Shown here in pieces: positions 12,393 through 20,860 of a DNA stretch of 20,974 nucleotides. Every line of letters begins with the position of its first letter. Position 1 is the first letter of the stretch. The DNA is taken from assembly GCA_029264655.1 (NCBI GenBank), contig JARHZY010000040.1:1-20974 (forward strand). The letters run 5' to 3'. This DNA is from Helicobacter sp. GTDB lineage: Bacteria > Campylobacterota > Campylobacteria > Campylobacterales > Helicobacteraceae. The notes below the pieces were generated by a model, which did not search any database, had not been told where the DNA came from, and was given only the letters and a program-made list of their open reading frames with translations. Made by a program: the position numbers and the translations under genes.

Positions 12393-14981
12393 ATGCGTGG
12401 AGGCTTAAGTGGAGATTCTGGGGGTGATGAGTTAGAAGTTGTATTTAACGATATTGCTAATCGTGAGGATAAACAAGAGACTTATAAAGAGAAACAACGC
12501 CTTGAATTACAAGATTCACACGATAAAAATACAAAACTTTATCTTTTTCCTTCAAAAGATGATATAGATAAAAATTTATATGCAAGTAATGATAGATTAT
12601 ATGCAGGGGTAGATTCTGTCCGTATTAAAACACCACAGCATGATGTAGAAACAATATCTAATTATGTAGAACAACAAGCACAATATAATGCTAATAAACA
12701 AGAAGATATTGATTCTATTATGCTTGATAGTATTACAGAAAATCGCTTCCAAATACATAATACACCAAATGAGAATGCTTTTAAGATTCGACCTTTTTCA
12801 AAGATTGAGCGAAAAAAACGTGAGATAAGAGAGCATAAGATCGCAGCACAACAGGCTGAAATACAAGTAAAAGCACTTAAAAATAATGGAGAAATAAGTG
12901 AAGAGGTAAAAATACATAAAGCATGGAGACTTTTTCTTGTGCTTGCAGCATTTGTTGCCTGTTTTCTTATTTTTATGCTTGCAGTATATGCAAAAATTAT
13001 TGCAAAACCACCAAATATGGATCCTTATAATAAGAAGTCGCGTGATTATCCTTGGTCACCAAAAGCAGATGTAGATATTGCACTAAGAGGGCAAATTTCG
13101 AGTGCAGATAATTATATACTTGCATCTAGTAAAAAATTATATAGACTTAGTGTTTATGTCCCATCTATACATGAAGAAAAACGAGAAGCCCTTATTGAGC
13201 TTTTACATCTTTATGCAGATTTTGATAAAAAAGCCATTCGTCTTGCACTTGAAAAAGGTGGTAATGCACTTATTGCTACAAATATACATGCCATTGATGC
13301 AGCAAATTTACGTATTTTAAACCAAAAACTTGCACGTTTAGGTGTATATAAAAAATGCACTTTTACTTATATTAATAAAACAAGTCTGCAAGATTCAGAT
13401 ATTAAAACAATATATGCACGTGCACAAATTACACACGAAAAAGGCAATCAAACTACACTTGATAGAGCGATATTGCAAACTATGCAATCTTTTCAAGATG
13501 GTTTAATAACTGAAGAGAATGCACTTGAAAAACTAAATCTATTATTTGTTGAGTATAAAAATAAAGATATAGATTTATCAAAAGAATGTTATACTCCAAT
13601 TTTTACATATAATCCTGATGTTAGAAATAATGCAAGCACGCGTATTGATAGAGGGCTTGATATTGCGGTAGAACAAATAGAACGCACATACCCATTTAAA
13701 GAATTAATGCAACCATTACTTGGTTTTACAAATTATACTAAAAAAACAATTAATGAAAAAACTTATGATGATAAAATGAAATTTATAGCTCAATCTGGTG
13801 TTGAAAAATATCGTGATGGAATCTTATCTCCAAAACGCGATGGAAAAATTATAGGCACTGCAGATAAAGGCGGAAATATTGTGCTTAATCGTTATGCACA
13901 AATATATAGCAGGGAAGATGGCTTTCAAGTGCAACTTACCATACCACTTACTTTGCAATCAAAGATTCAGGATATATTAAATGAGGCACACAGACAATAT
14001 AAAGCCGAACAGATTGTAGCTGGCATTATGGATCCTAATACAGGAGAGATTTTAGCACTTGCATCATCATCATCATTTAATCCTAATATAGGAGAAAGAG
14101 ATAAAGATATAGCAAGTAAAATGCGTGTAGCTGCTGCTGAACGTTCTTTTGAACCCGGTAGCACTATTAAACCACTTGTTTTTGCATATCTTGCTAATAA
14201 GAAATGGATTAATTTTCAAGAGGTAATTGATTTACATGATGGTATTTATCAATTGCGGACATATACTATACGAGATACTACACCGCTTAAAAATGCAATA
14301 CCAGAACAAATTCTTATTAAATCAAGTAATATTGGTATGACAAAGCTTACACGCAATCTTAATGGGAATCAAATGGAACAAATGTTTAAAACATTTGGTG
14401 TTGGTGAGAGCACAGGTATTGATATTGCCAATGAAGCTACAGGATTATTGCCAAAACCAAATATTCTTAATCGTGAAGTAGAGAAAGGGACTGCAAGCTA
14501 TGGTTATGGATTGCGTATGACTTTTATTCAATTATTGCGTAGTTATGCTATTTTCAATAATGGAGGATTTCTTGTAACACCACATGTAACAAAACGTTTT
14601 ATTGCACCAGATTCTAAGATTTTTTATCCAACAATAGAAGTGCCTAAACAAATTATTAGTAATGAAAATGCAGCATATATGCAAAGACTTTTGCACCGCG
14701 TTGTTAAAGAAGGCACAGGAAAACGCGGTGATGTTGCGGGGTTAATTGTAGGTGGTAAAACAGGGACAGCACGTGAGCGTAAAGATGGTGAGACAATTTA
14801 TAATGGTTCTTTTTTTGGTTATGCAAGCGATAGTAAAACAACATATACTATTGGAGTAGTAACTTATGGCTCACAAGCAAATGAGGATTATTATGCAGGG
14901 CAGACTGCTGCACCTATATTTGCAAAAATTGCAGATTTACTCGCACAAGAGGGATATTTAAAACGCAAAACAATTCAATAA
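12393..14981 (+). CDS. ftsI: Class B penicillin-binding protein FtsI/PBP-like transpeptidase, with a long cytoplasmic N-terminus
   Basis: An 862-residue peptidoglycan DD-transpeptidase. Order: a cytoplasmic hydrophilic region (1-175, charged, Gln/Asn/Lys-rich), one membrane segment (about 178-203), a class B pedestal domain (about 215-500, beginning with the DVDIALRGQI segment typical of RG(x)I motifs), and the transpeptidase domain. The active-site motifs are all present: S590-T-I-K593, S644-S-N646 and K789-T-G-T792. FtsI makes septal peptidoglycan with FtsW, and ftsI follows fliE in H. pylori as well. That homologue is about 615 residues by memory, so the excess here is largely the N-terminal region. 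The gene begins 36 bases after fliE. No strong ribosome-binding site is seen before the ATG, so the exact start is less certain; a later Met (residue 110) is possible but would still leave a cytoplasmic segment. Confidence 0.9.
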   Translation: MRGGLSGDSGGDELEVVFNDIANREDKQETYKEKQRLELQDSHDKNTKLYLFPSKDDIDKNLYASNDRLYAGVDSVRIKTPQHDVETISNYVEQQAQYNANKQEDIDSIMLDSITENRFQIHNTPNENAFKIRPFSKIERKKREIREHKIAAQQAEIQVKALKNNGEISEEVKIHKAWRLFLVLAAFVACFLIFMLAVYAKIIAKPPNMDPYNKKSRDYPWSPKADVDIALRGQISSADNYILASSKKLYRLSVYVPSIHEEKREALIELLHLYADFDKKAIRLALEKGGNALIATNIHAIDAANLRILNQKLARLGVYKKCTFTYINKTSLQDSDIKTIYARAQITHEKGNQTTLDRAILQTMQSFQDGLITEENALEKLNLLFVEYKNKDIDLSKECYTPIFTYNPDVRNNASTRIDRGLDIAVEQIERTYPFKELMQPLLGFTNYTKKTINEKTYDDKMKFIAQSGVEKYRDGILSPKRDGKIIGTADKGGNIVLNRYAQIYSREDGFQVQLTIPLTLQSKIQDILNEAHRQYKAEQIVAGIMDPNTGEILALASSSSFNPNIGERDKDIASKMRVAAAERSFEPGSTIKPLVFAYLANKKWINFQEVIDLHDGIYQLRTYTIRDTTPLKNAIPEQILIKSSNIGMTKLTRNLNGNQMEQMFKTFGVGESTGIDIANEATGLLPKPNILNREVEKGTASYGYGLRMTFIQLLRSYAIFNNGGFLVTPHVTKRFIAPDSKIFYPTIEVPKQIISNENAAYMQRLLHRVVKEGTGKRGDVAGLIVGGKTGTARERKDGETIYNGSFFGYASDSKTTYTIGVVTYGSQANEDYYAGQTAAPIFAKIADLLAQEGYLKRKTIQ

Positions 14982-15458
14982 AGCCGTTGTTTTGCTTTAA
15001 AATTAATAATTGAGATTCTAAGTTTTCTTTCTCTTATAAAAATAATATATAAGAATATGAAAAAATATATGAAATTAAAGTATGTAAATCATATAGATAG
15101 AAATAAGGTAAAATAAATTCATTTTAAGGCTTTTATTCTCTCAATATATTTAATGCAAACAATTTACCTATATATTTACTATCTAAATATTGTAAATTCA
15201 TTTCTCATTTATTAAAATATTAATAATTTTGTTAAAATAACAGAATCTTAATTGTATTTTATAAAAATGATTAAAGAATTGTGTAAAATCTACACTATAG
15301 AAATTATAATTTTTATTTTTTTTTTTGATATACATTTAAGTATATATATCCTAAAATAATTATATTAAATTGCATATAAAATACTGAAAAGTAAATTTTA
15401 GTATCAGTTAGTATGTTATGTTTTAATATATAGATATTTTTTATAGTTAAGGGGCAGT
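14982..15458. other. Gene-free AT-rich region before the chemoreceptor gene
   Basis: No coding potential on either strand. A short AAAGC/GCTTT repeat directly after the ftsI stop (14983-15000) is too weak to call as a terminator. A TATAAT box at 15305-15310 is followed by a T11 run (15316-15326); both lie in the presumed promoter or leader of the chemoreceptor gene. Confidence 0.45.
15305..15310 (+). promoter_or_regulatory. Possible -10 box upstream of the chemoreceptor gene
   Basis: A TATAAT box stands about 150 bases before the chemoreceptor ATG. A predicted start near 15317 would fall in the T11 run. Other AT-rich -10-like boxes nearer the gene (for instance TATAAA near 15376) are equally possible, and no sigma-28 motif was found. 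Confidence 0.25.
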
Positions 15459-17558
15459 ATGTTTTCATCTCTAAAAATCGGGACAAAAATTATTATTGCA
15501 ATATGCATAACACTTGTTATATGTATGGCTTGTTTAAGTTCTATAATTCTTTTTAATGTTACAAAAACACTAGAAGAAGATGCACATACAATTCTTACAA
15601 CAAGTGCAAGAGAAAATGCAGAATTTGTTAATAGTGCTGTATCTGGGGTGCTATCTTCATTAGAAGCGACACAAGGTGCATTAAATTCACTTTATGAGGC
15701 AACACCAAATGTTTCTCCAAAAATATTACAAAATATAGCTAAAAGGTTAATAGATAGTAGTGAGTGGGGGACATTTGCATATATATACTTACCAAATGAA
15801 ATGCAAGAGATTAATGCAAATACAAATAAAAGACTTAGAAATAGTAGGGGAGAATTTCTTGTAGTTGTATTAAATGAGGGTGAAAAATCTGGCGGGGCAC
15901 AAATAATACAAGCAAGCGATATTGTATCAAGTAGTAGTATAGTGCGTGAAGTATTAAAAGATTCTGCAAATGCTGGTTATAAAGTTGAACCACCATCAAA
16001 AATAAATATTAATAATAAAACATATTATGCAAATAATATAGCATTACCTATTGTGCGTGATAATGCAGTTATAGGCGTTGTTGGTGTATTATTTGATTTA
16101 GGTGATTTAAAAGCAGAGCTTGATAATCAAAAAAGGAGTGTCTTTAGCGATGAGATAAAATTTTTATTAACGCGTAATGGCACGATTGCAATACATCCTA
16201 ATCAAGATTTTATGGGTAGGATATTAACAGATGTTAATCAAGACATTAGCACAAAAAGAATCGTTGAATCTCAAAATCAAGAAAAAGTAAGCATTTATGA
16301 TTATAAAACATTTGATGGTAGAGATGGGTTAGTTGGTGTTGCTAATTTTAAAATTTCACCAAAAATTAATGATGTATATTGGACTATTGGTGTTGTGGCT
16401 TCAAATGATACGATATTTGCACCATTATTTAGCTTGAGTTATAATATTTTAATTGCTATTGCTATCACCTTAATCATTATAATTATTGTAATTTTATGGT
16501 TTGTTAAGATAAATGTTGTTACTAGGATAGAAAATATATCAAGATATTTATCATCATTTTTTAAATATATTAACCATGAGATTGCAACGCCACCAAGTTA
16601 TATTAAACCAAGAAGTAGAGATGAGCTTGGTGCTATTATGGAAGCAATTAATAATAATATAGAAAAAACACATAAATCATTAGAGCAAGATTCTTTATTA
16701 GTCAATGAAGTTGTTGGTATAGTAAATGAAGCAAAGCAGGGTAGATTTGGGAATACTATAGCACAAACAAGCTCAAACCCCCAAATAAACAAACTTAAAG
16801 ATTCTCTTAATGAAATGTCATCTACTCTCTTTATGCTTGTTGGGGATAATTTAGCAGATATGAAAAAGCTATTTGATTCTTTTGGGCGAAATGATTTTAC
16901 ATTAAGGATTGAAAATCCACAAGGTTTAGAAAATGGGATTAATAGTTTAGGTGATTCTATTGCAAATATGTTAAAGGTATCATCACAATATGCCTATGAT
17001 TTAGAAGATAAGTCAAAAGAGTTAGAAATTGCTGTAAAACATCTTTTAGAAAGCACACAGACACAATCACAATCTTTAGAGCAAACCGCATCAGCTATTG
17101 AACAAATATCATCTTCAATGCAGAATGTATCTAGTAAAACCATTGAAGTGATAAAACAAAGTGAAGATATTAAAAATATCGTAGCAATAATACGCGATAT
17201 AGCAGATCAAACAAATCTATTAGCATTAAATGCAGCAATAGAAGCAGCAAGGGCAGGGGAGCATGGACGCGGCTTTGCAGTAGTAGCAGATGAAGTAAGA
17301 AAGCTAGCAGAGCGAACTCAAAAAAGCTTAGGAGAGATAGAAGTAAATGCAAATATATTATCTCAAAGCATTAATGATGTATCAGAATCTATTAAAGAGC
17401 AAACACAAGGCGTTGAGCAAATAAATGAATCTGTCGCACAGCTTGATACCATCACACAACAAAATGTTAGCATAGCTAATAATTCTCATTTAATAAGCAA
17501 TGCTCTTGAAGAAGTAGCTACAAAAATACTTGATGATGTGAAGCAAAAGAAATTCTAA
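15459..17558 (+). CDS. Methyl-accepting chemotaxis protein with a dCache-type periplasmic sensor
   Basis: A 699-residue transmembrane chemoreceptor. Order: membrane segment 1 (about 10-32), a periplasmic region of about 290 residues that has the size and pattern of a double Cache sensor, membrane segment 2 (about 328-349), HAMP and linking helices (about 350-420), then a long cytoplasmic helical hairpin. The hairpin tip is DIADQTNLLALNAAIEAARAG-EHGRGFAVVADEVRKLAERT (about 580-619), the universal part that binds CheA and CheW. There is no C-terminal pentapeptide for CheR/CheB tethering, as in most Helicobacter receptors. The ligand cannot be told from sequence; dCache receptors usually bind amino acids, carboxylates or similar small molecules. 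The start is supported by AAGGGG about 8 bases before the ATG. Length resembles H. pylori TlpA/TlpC (about 675 residues), but I do not assign an orthologue. Confidence 0.93.
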   Translation: MFSSLKIGTKIIIAICITLVICMACLSSIILFNVTKTLEEDAHTILTTSARENAEFVNSAVSGVLSSLEATQGALNSLYEATPNVSPKILQNIAKRLIDSSEWGTFAYIYLPNEMQEINANTNKRLRNSRGEFLVVVLNEGEKSGGAQIIQASDIVSSSSIVREVLKDSANAGYKVEPPSKININNKTYYANNIALPIVRDNAVIGVVGVLFDLGDLKAELDNQKRSVFSDEIKFLLTRNGTIAIHPNQDFMGRILTDVNQDISTKRIVESQNQEKVSIYDYKTFDGRDGLVGVANFKISPKINDVYWTIGVVASNDTIFAPLFSLSYNILIAIAITLIIIIIVILWFVKINVVTRIENISRYLSSFFKYINHEIATPPSYIKPRSRDELGAIMEAINNNIEKTHKSLEQDSLLVNEVVGIVNEAKQGRFGNTIAQTSSNPQINKLKDSLNEMSSTLFMLVGDNLADMKKLFDSFGRNDFTLRIENPQGLENGINSLGDSIANMLKVSSQYAYDLEDKSKELEIAVKHLLESTQTQSQSLEQTASAIEQISSSMQNVSSKTIEVIKQSEDIKNIVAIIRDIADQTNLLALNAAIEAARAGEHGRGFAVVADEVRKLAERTQKSLGEIEVNANILSQSINDVSESIKEQTQGVEQINESVAQLDTITQQNVSIANNSHLISNALEEVATKILDDVKQKKF

Positions 17559-17573
17559 TATAATATTTATTTG

Positions 17574-17619
17574 GCGGGTAAAACCGCTTATATACGCTTA
17601 AATTATATAAATTAAGCGT
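17574..17619 (+). terminator. Two hairpins after the chemoreceptor gene, probable terminator
   Basis: GCGG/CCGC around a 6-base loop (17574-17587) is followed by ACGCTTAA / TTAAGCGT (17594-17601 / 17612-17619) around a 10-base loop. They begin 16 bases after the stop codon. The first is GC-rich for this genome and followed by TTATAT. U-tracts are weak. Confidence 0.45.
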
Positions 17620-17837
17620 TAAAACCTAATAAAAAACCCATTATTGTTAGATAGAATGAGTATATTAGCCATGAAATAAATATAATAAATGATATTAATA
17701 TATTGCGTTCTATTTACTTAGATAATAAAAGTTGTTTAAGGTTGGCAATAATCTATTAATTATAAATAAAAATTTGCTTTTTAAATTTATTTAGGTTCTA
17801 GTTTAGAAATATGCATTATTTAGGCTTAGAAAAACAC

Positions 17838-17872
17838 ATAAGATTTTACTATTTTAGTTAGTAGAATCTTAT
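17838..17872. repeat. 14-bp inverted repeat (hairpin)
   Basis: The arms ATAAGATTTTACTA (17838-17851) and TAGTAGAATCTTAT (17859-17872) pair over 14 positions with one T-G wobble around the loop TTTTAGT. It lies about 280 bases after the chemoreceptor stop, so its purpose is unclear. Confidence 0.5.
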
Positions 17873-18416
17873 TACTTAAATGAGAGATAAATGCTAAGCT
17901 ACCTGCTTTAAATTTATTTATTATCTATGAAGTTATTTTAATCAAAGATTAACCTATGGAGATATAAATCTTTTGTGTTATAGGATTTTTTGTAGTTTAA
18001 TCTGTATTTTATTTCATTTTTAGATTCTTATTTATACTTTATAATGGAGTGTAAATAAAACTTAACAAAATGAGATTTAAAAAATCATAAAATTATGGAA
18101 GCACTAAAATATATATTCATATTTTTCATAAAAAAGTAAAAATTTATTTTATTTTTTCGCTTTTATTAAATAATCATTTATTTATTATCACATTTAACTA
18201 TATAGTAGAGCCTATTGCGATGTTATCTTATATTTACATGGGATAATGTGTTAAAAAACTCTATTGTAATATGAAACAATTACTCCATTTTCTACTATAT
18301 TCTCATAAATTCCTATATTCTATGTTTAAAGGTTAATAATTGTAACATTTTTTCTTTATATATTTTTTATTACAAAGCATTTAATTTTTTTAATCATAAA
18401 TTCAGTAATTTTTTAA

Positions 18417-18422
18417 TATAAT
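18417..18422 (+). promoter_or_regulatory. -10 box of the TonB-receptor gene
   Basis: TATAAT in AT-rich DNA lies 38 bases before the ATG at 18460. The predicted start near 18429 leaves a leader of about 31 nt with an AAGG ribosome-binding site at 18446-18449. No clean Fur or NikR operator was recognised. Confidence 0.45.
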
Positions 18423-18459
18423 AAAATTTAATATCACAATTATATAAGGTAGTATTATA

Positions 18460-20670
18460 ATGCTTAATTCTAGTTATCATAAATTAAAACAATCAAATAG
18501 AACGCTAAAGCAAAAGGTATCTTTGCAAACGAGATTTATGCCATTTGCTTTTAGTATTGTTTGTGTATTTGCAATATCACAGAATCTATATGCTATAGAT
18601 GATGAAAAAGAAACAAGTAATAATGCGGCACAAACTACAAGCAATGATTCAGTGCAAACAAGAAACATTGATGCGGTTATAACTTCTAGCACAGGATTTG
18701 ATTTACCTATAAAAGATGAGGCAAAAAATGTAATACTAATAGGTAAAGATAAATTAGAAAATAAAGGTTTTGGTAATCTTGAGCAAGCCTTACAACGCAA
18801 TCCAATAGTTAATTTTGCTGATGTTGGCTTTGGTAAAGTTATAGATTTAAGAGGACAAGGTTTTACTCAAAACCAACCAAATCAAGGCGTTAAGGTTCTT
18901 GTCAATAGAGTCCCAATAACCCAGCTAGATACTTCTCATAGTGTGCCACCATTTAATAATATAGATATAGATGATATAGAATCTATTGAGATTATACCGG
19001 GCGGTGGTGCTGTAGTGTACGGCAGCGGGACACGCGGGGGGGAAATAAAGATTGTTACTAAAATGCCTAGCAAGGATTTTATGAGATCATCTCTAAAATT
19101 TACAAGTGGGGAAAGGCTAGGTTTGCAAGGTGGGAGTGCTAATCTTGCCGTTGGTAAGAAAATAAGTGATAATCTCTTTTTAAAGGGTAATGCAAGCTTT
19201 AGCTATGTGCCGGGCACTAGAAATACAGAGGGCTATGCTATAGATGATCCAAAAAAACATGTAGATGCCTTTAATAGTGATAACCAAACAAATCTTTATA
19301 CTTCATTCCAAACTTTGTATCATATAAATGAAACTTCAAAGTTAGATTTTAATATAAATTACTCTCGTTTATGGATTACTTTGCCAGACAAATCTTTATC
19401 TTTTGACGAGAATAAAACACAAAGTGAATTACAGCAAGATAGATTTAGCCCAGCAGCTGTAGTAAAAAATAAAATAATAGAGACATTACAAACCTCTGCT
19501 AATTATACAGCGAAATTTAATAACATAGATTTTGATGCATTGCTATTTTATCAATTTAGTTTTGATAATACAAAACCCACTAAAGTAAGACCTAAACCAG
19601 ATTATTTTTATAATCATGGTGGTGGGGCTAACCTAAAAGCAAAACACACATTAGAGAATAATACATTAATGGTTGGTTTAGATAACTTATTAGAATATTC
19701 TAATAAAAGGCTCTATATTAGTGACATACATAATAAATATCGATATACTAGTGCATATAAACTAACAAATAGTCTCTATACCCTTGATATGTATAAGTTT
19801 AATAATATGTTTGATATAAGTGGTGGGGCTAGGATAGAATATGCAAATTATTGGATAGATAGCAATATGTCTCATGATATTACTCCTCATGCTTATGATA
19901 TTAACGAACATACTCAAAGACTAGGTTATGCAGCAGAGCTAACGCCAAACTTTAAATACAGCGACACAGGAAACGCATATGCTAAGGCAGAGTTAGGCTT
20001 TATAAGTCCAAGCAGCTTCCAAATGTTAAATGTAGATAACGACACAGAAAAGCAATCACTTAATAATCTACGACCAGAGCAGTATATAACTGCAGAGATA
20101 GGCTTTAAAGATGAGTTTGATTGGAGTTATATACAAGCTACTTTATTTTACACCTATACATTTGATGAAATCTATACGGAATCTGTAGGATGGCTGTTTA
20201 AGTATAGCAATATAGGCAATACAGTAAGGGCGGGGCTAGAGTTTGCAGCTTCACAAGAGCTTTTTGATACTGCATGGTTGAGATTAAATGAGGGGTTAAA
20301 CCTACTTTATACAGAGATATTATCAGCAGATTCAAAGTCAAAGTTAAAAGGTTCTATGATACCTCTTGTCCCATGGCTTAAGGCAAATATAGGTATAGAA
20401 GCAGATGTGTTAAGCACAGATTCTATGCTACTTACCTTGTTTTTTAATAACATATATACTAGTCAAAGCATAGATAAATCAAAAGCTATAGTAAATCAAG
20501 ATGGTTATGTGCTTAGTGATTTAGGCTTAGTATTTAGCTATAAAGATTTAGTGATTAATGCAGGTATTAAAAATCTATTTGATTCATTCTATACAACATA
20601 TCAATTTTACCCTAGCTATATTCCCGGATTTGGTAGAAGCTACTATGCTGAAGTAAAATATACTTTCTAA
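18460..20670 (+). CDS. TonB-dependent outer-membrane receptor
   Basis: A 736-residue receptor for energy-dependent uptake of a ligand such as an iron or nickel chelate, haem or vitamin B12. The signal peptide has an unusually long basic N-region (1-26), a hydrophobic core (27-42) and a probable cleavage after LYA45. A TonB-box-like segment IDAVITSS lies at about 70-77. The plug domain (about 85-201) shows NVILIGKDKLE, GNLEQALQRNPIVNF, DLRGQGF, VKVLVNRVPI, DIESIEIIPGGGAVVYGSGTRGGEIKIVTK. A beta-barrel fills the rest, ending in EVKYTF with the terminal Phe required for BAM-mediated assembly. The ligand cannot be read from sequence. The upstream gap of 900 bp and the broken repeat downstream suggest a locus that has gained or lost receptor copies. 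Confidence 0.93.
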   Translation: MLNSSYHKLKQSNRTLKQKVSLQTRFMPFAFSIVCVFAISQNLYAIDDEKETSNNAAQTTSNDSVQTRNIDAVITSSTGFDLPIKDEAKNVILIGKDKLENKGFGNLEQALQRNPIVNFADVGFGKVIDLRGQGFTQNQPNQGVKVLVNRVPITQLDTSHSVPPFNNIDIDDIESIEIIPGGGAVVYGSGTRGGEIKIVTKMPSKDFMRSSLKFTSGERLGLQGGSANLAVGKKISDNLFLKGNASFSYVPGTRNTEGYAIDDPKKHVDAFNSDNQTNLYTSFQTLYHINETSKLDFNINYSRLWITLPDKSLSFDENKTQSELQQDRFSPAAVVKNKIIETLQTSANYTAKFNNIDFDALLFYQFSFDNTKPTKVRPKPDYFYNHGGGANLKAKHTLENNTLMVGLDNLLEYSNKRLYISDIHNKYRYTSAYKLTNSLYTLDMYKFNNMFDISGGARIEYANYWIDSNMSHDITPHAYDINEHTQRLGYAAELTPNFKYSDTGNAYAKAELGFISPSSFQMLNVDNDTEKQSLNNLRPEQYITAEIGFKDEFDWSYIQATLFYTYTFDEIYTESVGWLFKYSNIGNTVRAGLEFAASQELFDTAWLRLNEGLNLLYTEILSADSKSKLKGSMIPLVPWLKANIGIEADVLSTDSMLLTLFFNNIYTSQSIDKSKAIVNQDGYVLSDLGLVFSYKDLVINAGIKNLFDSFYTTYQFYPSYIPGFGRSYYAEVKYTF

Positions 20671-20860
20671 ATGCTATGTAATTATGAGATAGATTACTAA
20701 TTTCTTTAGATTTTAGCGTGCTTATGGGTGTGATATTTTATCTTTGATAGAAGTTACTATGTTGTAGTAAAATACTTTCTAAAAGCTATGTAATTATGAG
20801 ATAGATAGATTTATAATTCTTTTAGAGCTACTTTTAGTATGTTTTATAGGTGTGATATTA
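20633..20860 (+). repeat. Diverged tandem duplication spanning the receptor 3' end
   Basis: Copy 1 (about 20633-20745) holds the last dozen codons of the TonB receptor and the DNA after it. Copy 2 (about 20746-20860) repeats it with substitutions and small indels. Matching blocks include AGAAG-TACTATG, TAGTAAAAT/AAGTAAAAT, ACTTTCTAAA, GCTATGTAATTATGAGATAG (exact, 20673-20692 and 20785-20804) and GGTGTGATATT. The offset is 112-122 bases. Confidence 0.75.
20747..20784 (+). pseudogene. Remnant of a second TonB-receptor C-terminus
   Basis: Read in frame, copy 2 gives DRSYYVVVKYFL where the live gene gives GRSYYAEVKYTF. A 2-base deletion (TATACTTTC to TACTTTC) shifts the frame just before the stop, so the usual terminal Phe is lost. 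Only about 12 codons remain, with no body upstream, so it is a non-functional scrap. Confidence 0.6.

Larger units (their letters stand above)
17559..18459. other. Long gene-free AT-rich region (about 900 bp) between chemoreceptor and TonB receptor
   Basis: No convincing coding sequence on either strand. It holds two adjacent hairpins just after the chemoreceptor (17574-17619), a 14-bp hairpin at 17838-17872, a TATAAT box at 18040-18045 far upstream of the receptor gene, a tiny frame at 18274-18339 (21 codons, no ribosome-binding site), and the presumed receptor promoter at 18417-18422. The region may contain a small RNA or an old decayed gene; nothing in it is recognisable to me. Confidence 0.4.

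Noticed and set aside
16598..17352. Antisense frames within the chemoreceptor gene
   Set aside because: They are shadows of helical coiled-coil coding sequence, giving Leu-rich nonsense proteins.
18274..18339. A 21-codon frame (MKQLLHFLLYSHK...) that could be a small toxin-like peptide
   Set aside because: There is no ribosome-binding site, no antisense promoter that I can recognise, and such frames are expected by chance in AT-rich DNA.
18270..18380. TTGTAA/TTACAA and GTAAT/ATTAC repeats as a NikR or Fur operator for the TonB receptor
   Set aside because: Half-sites and spacing do not match the known TATWATT-N11-AATWATA or TAATAATnATTATTA consensus closely enough.
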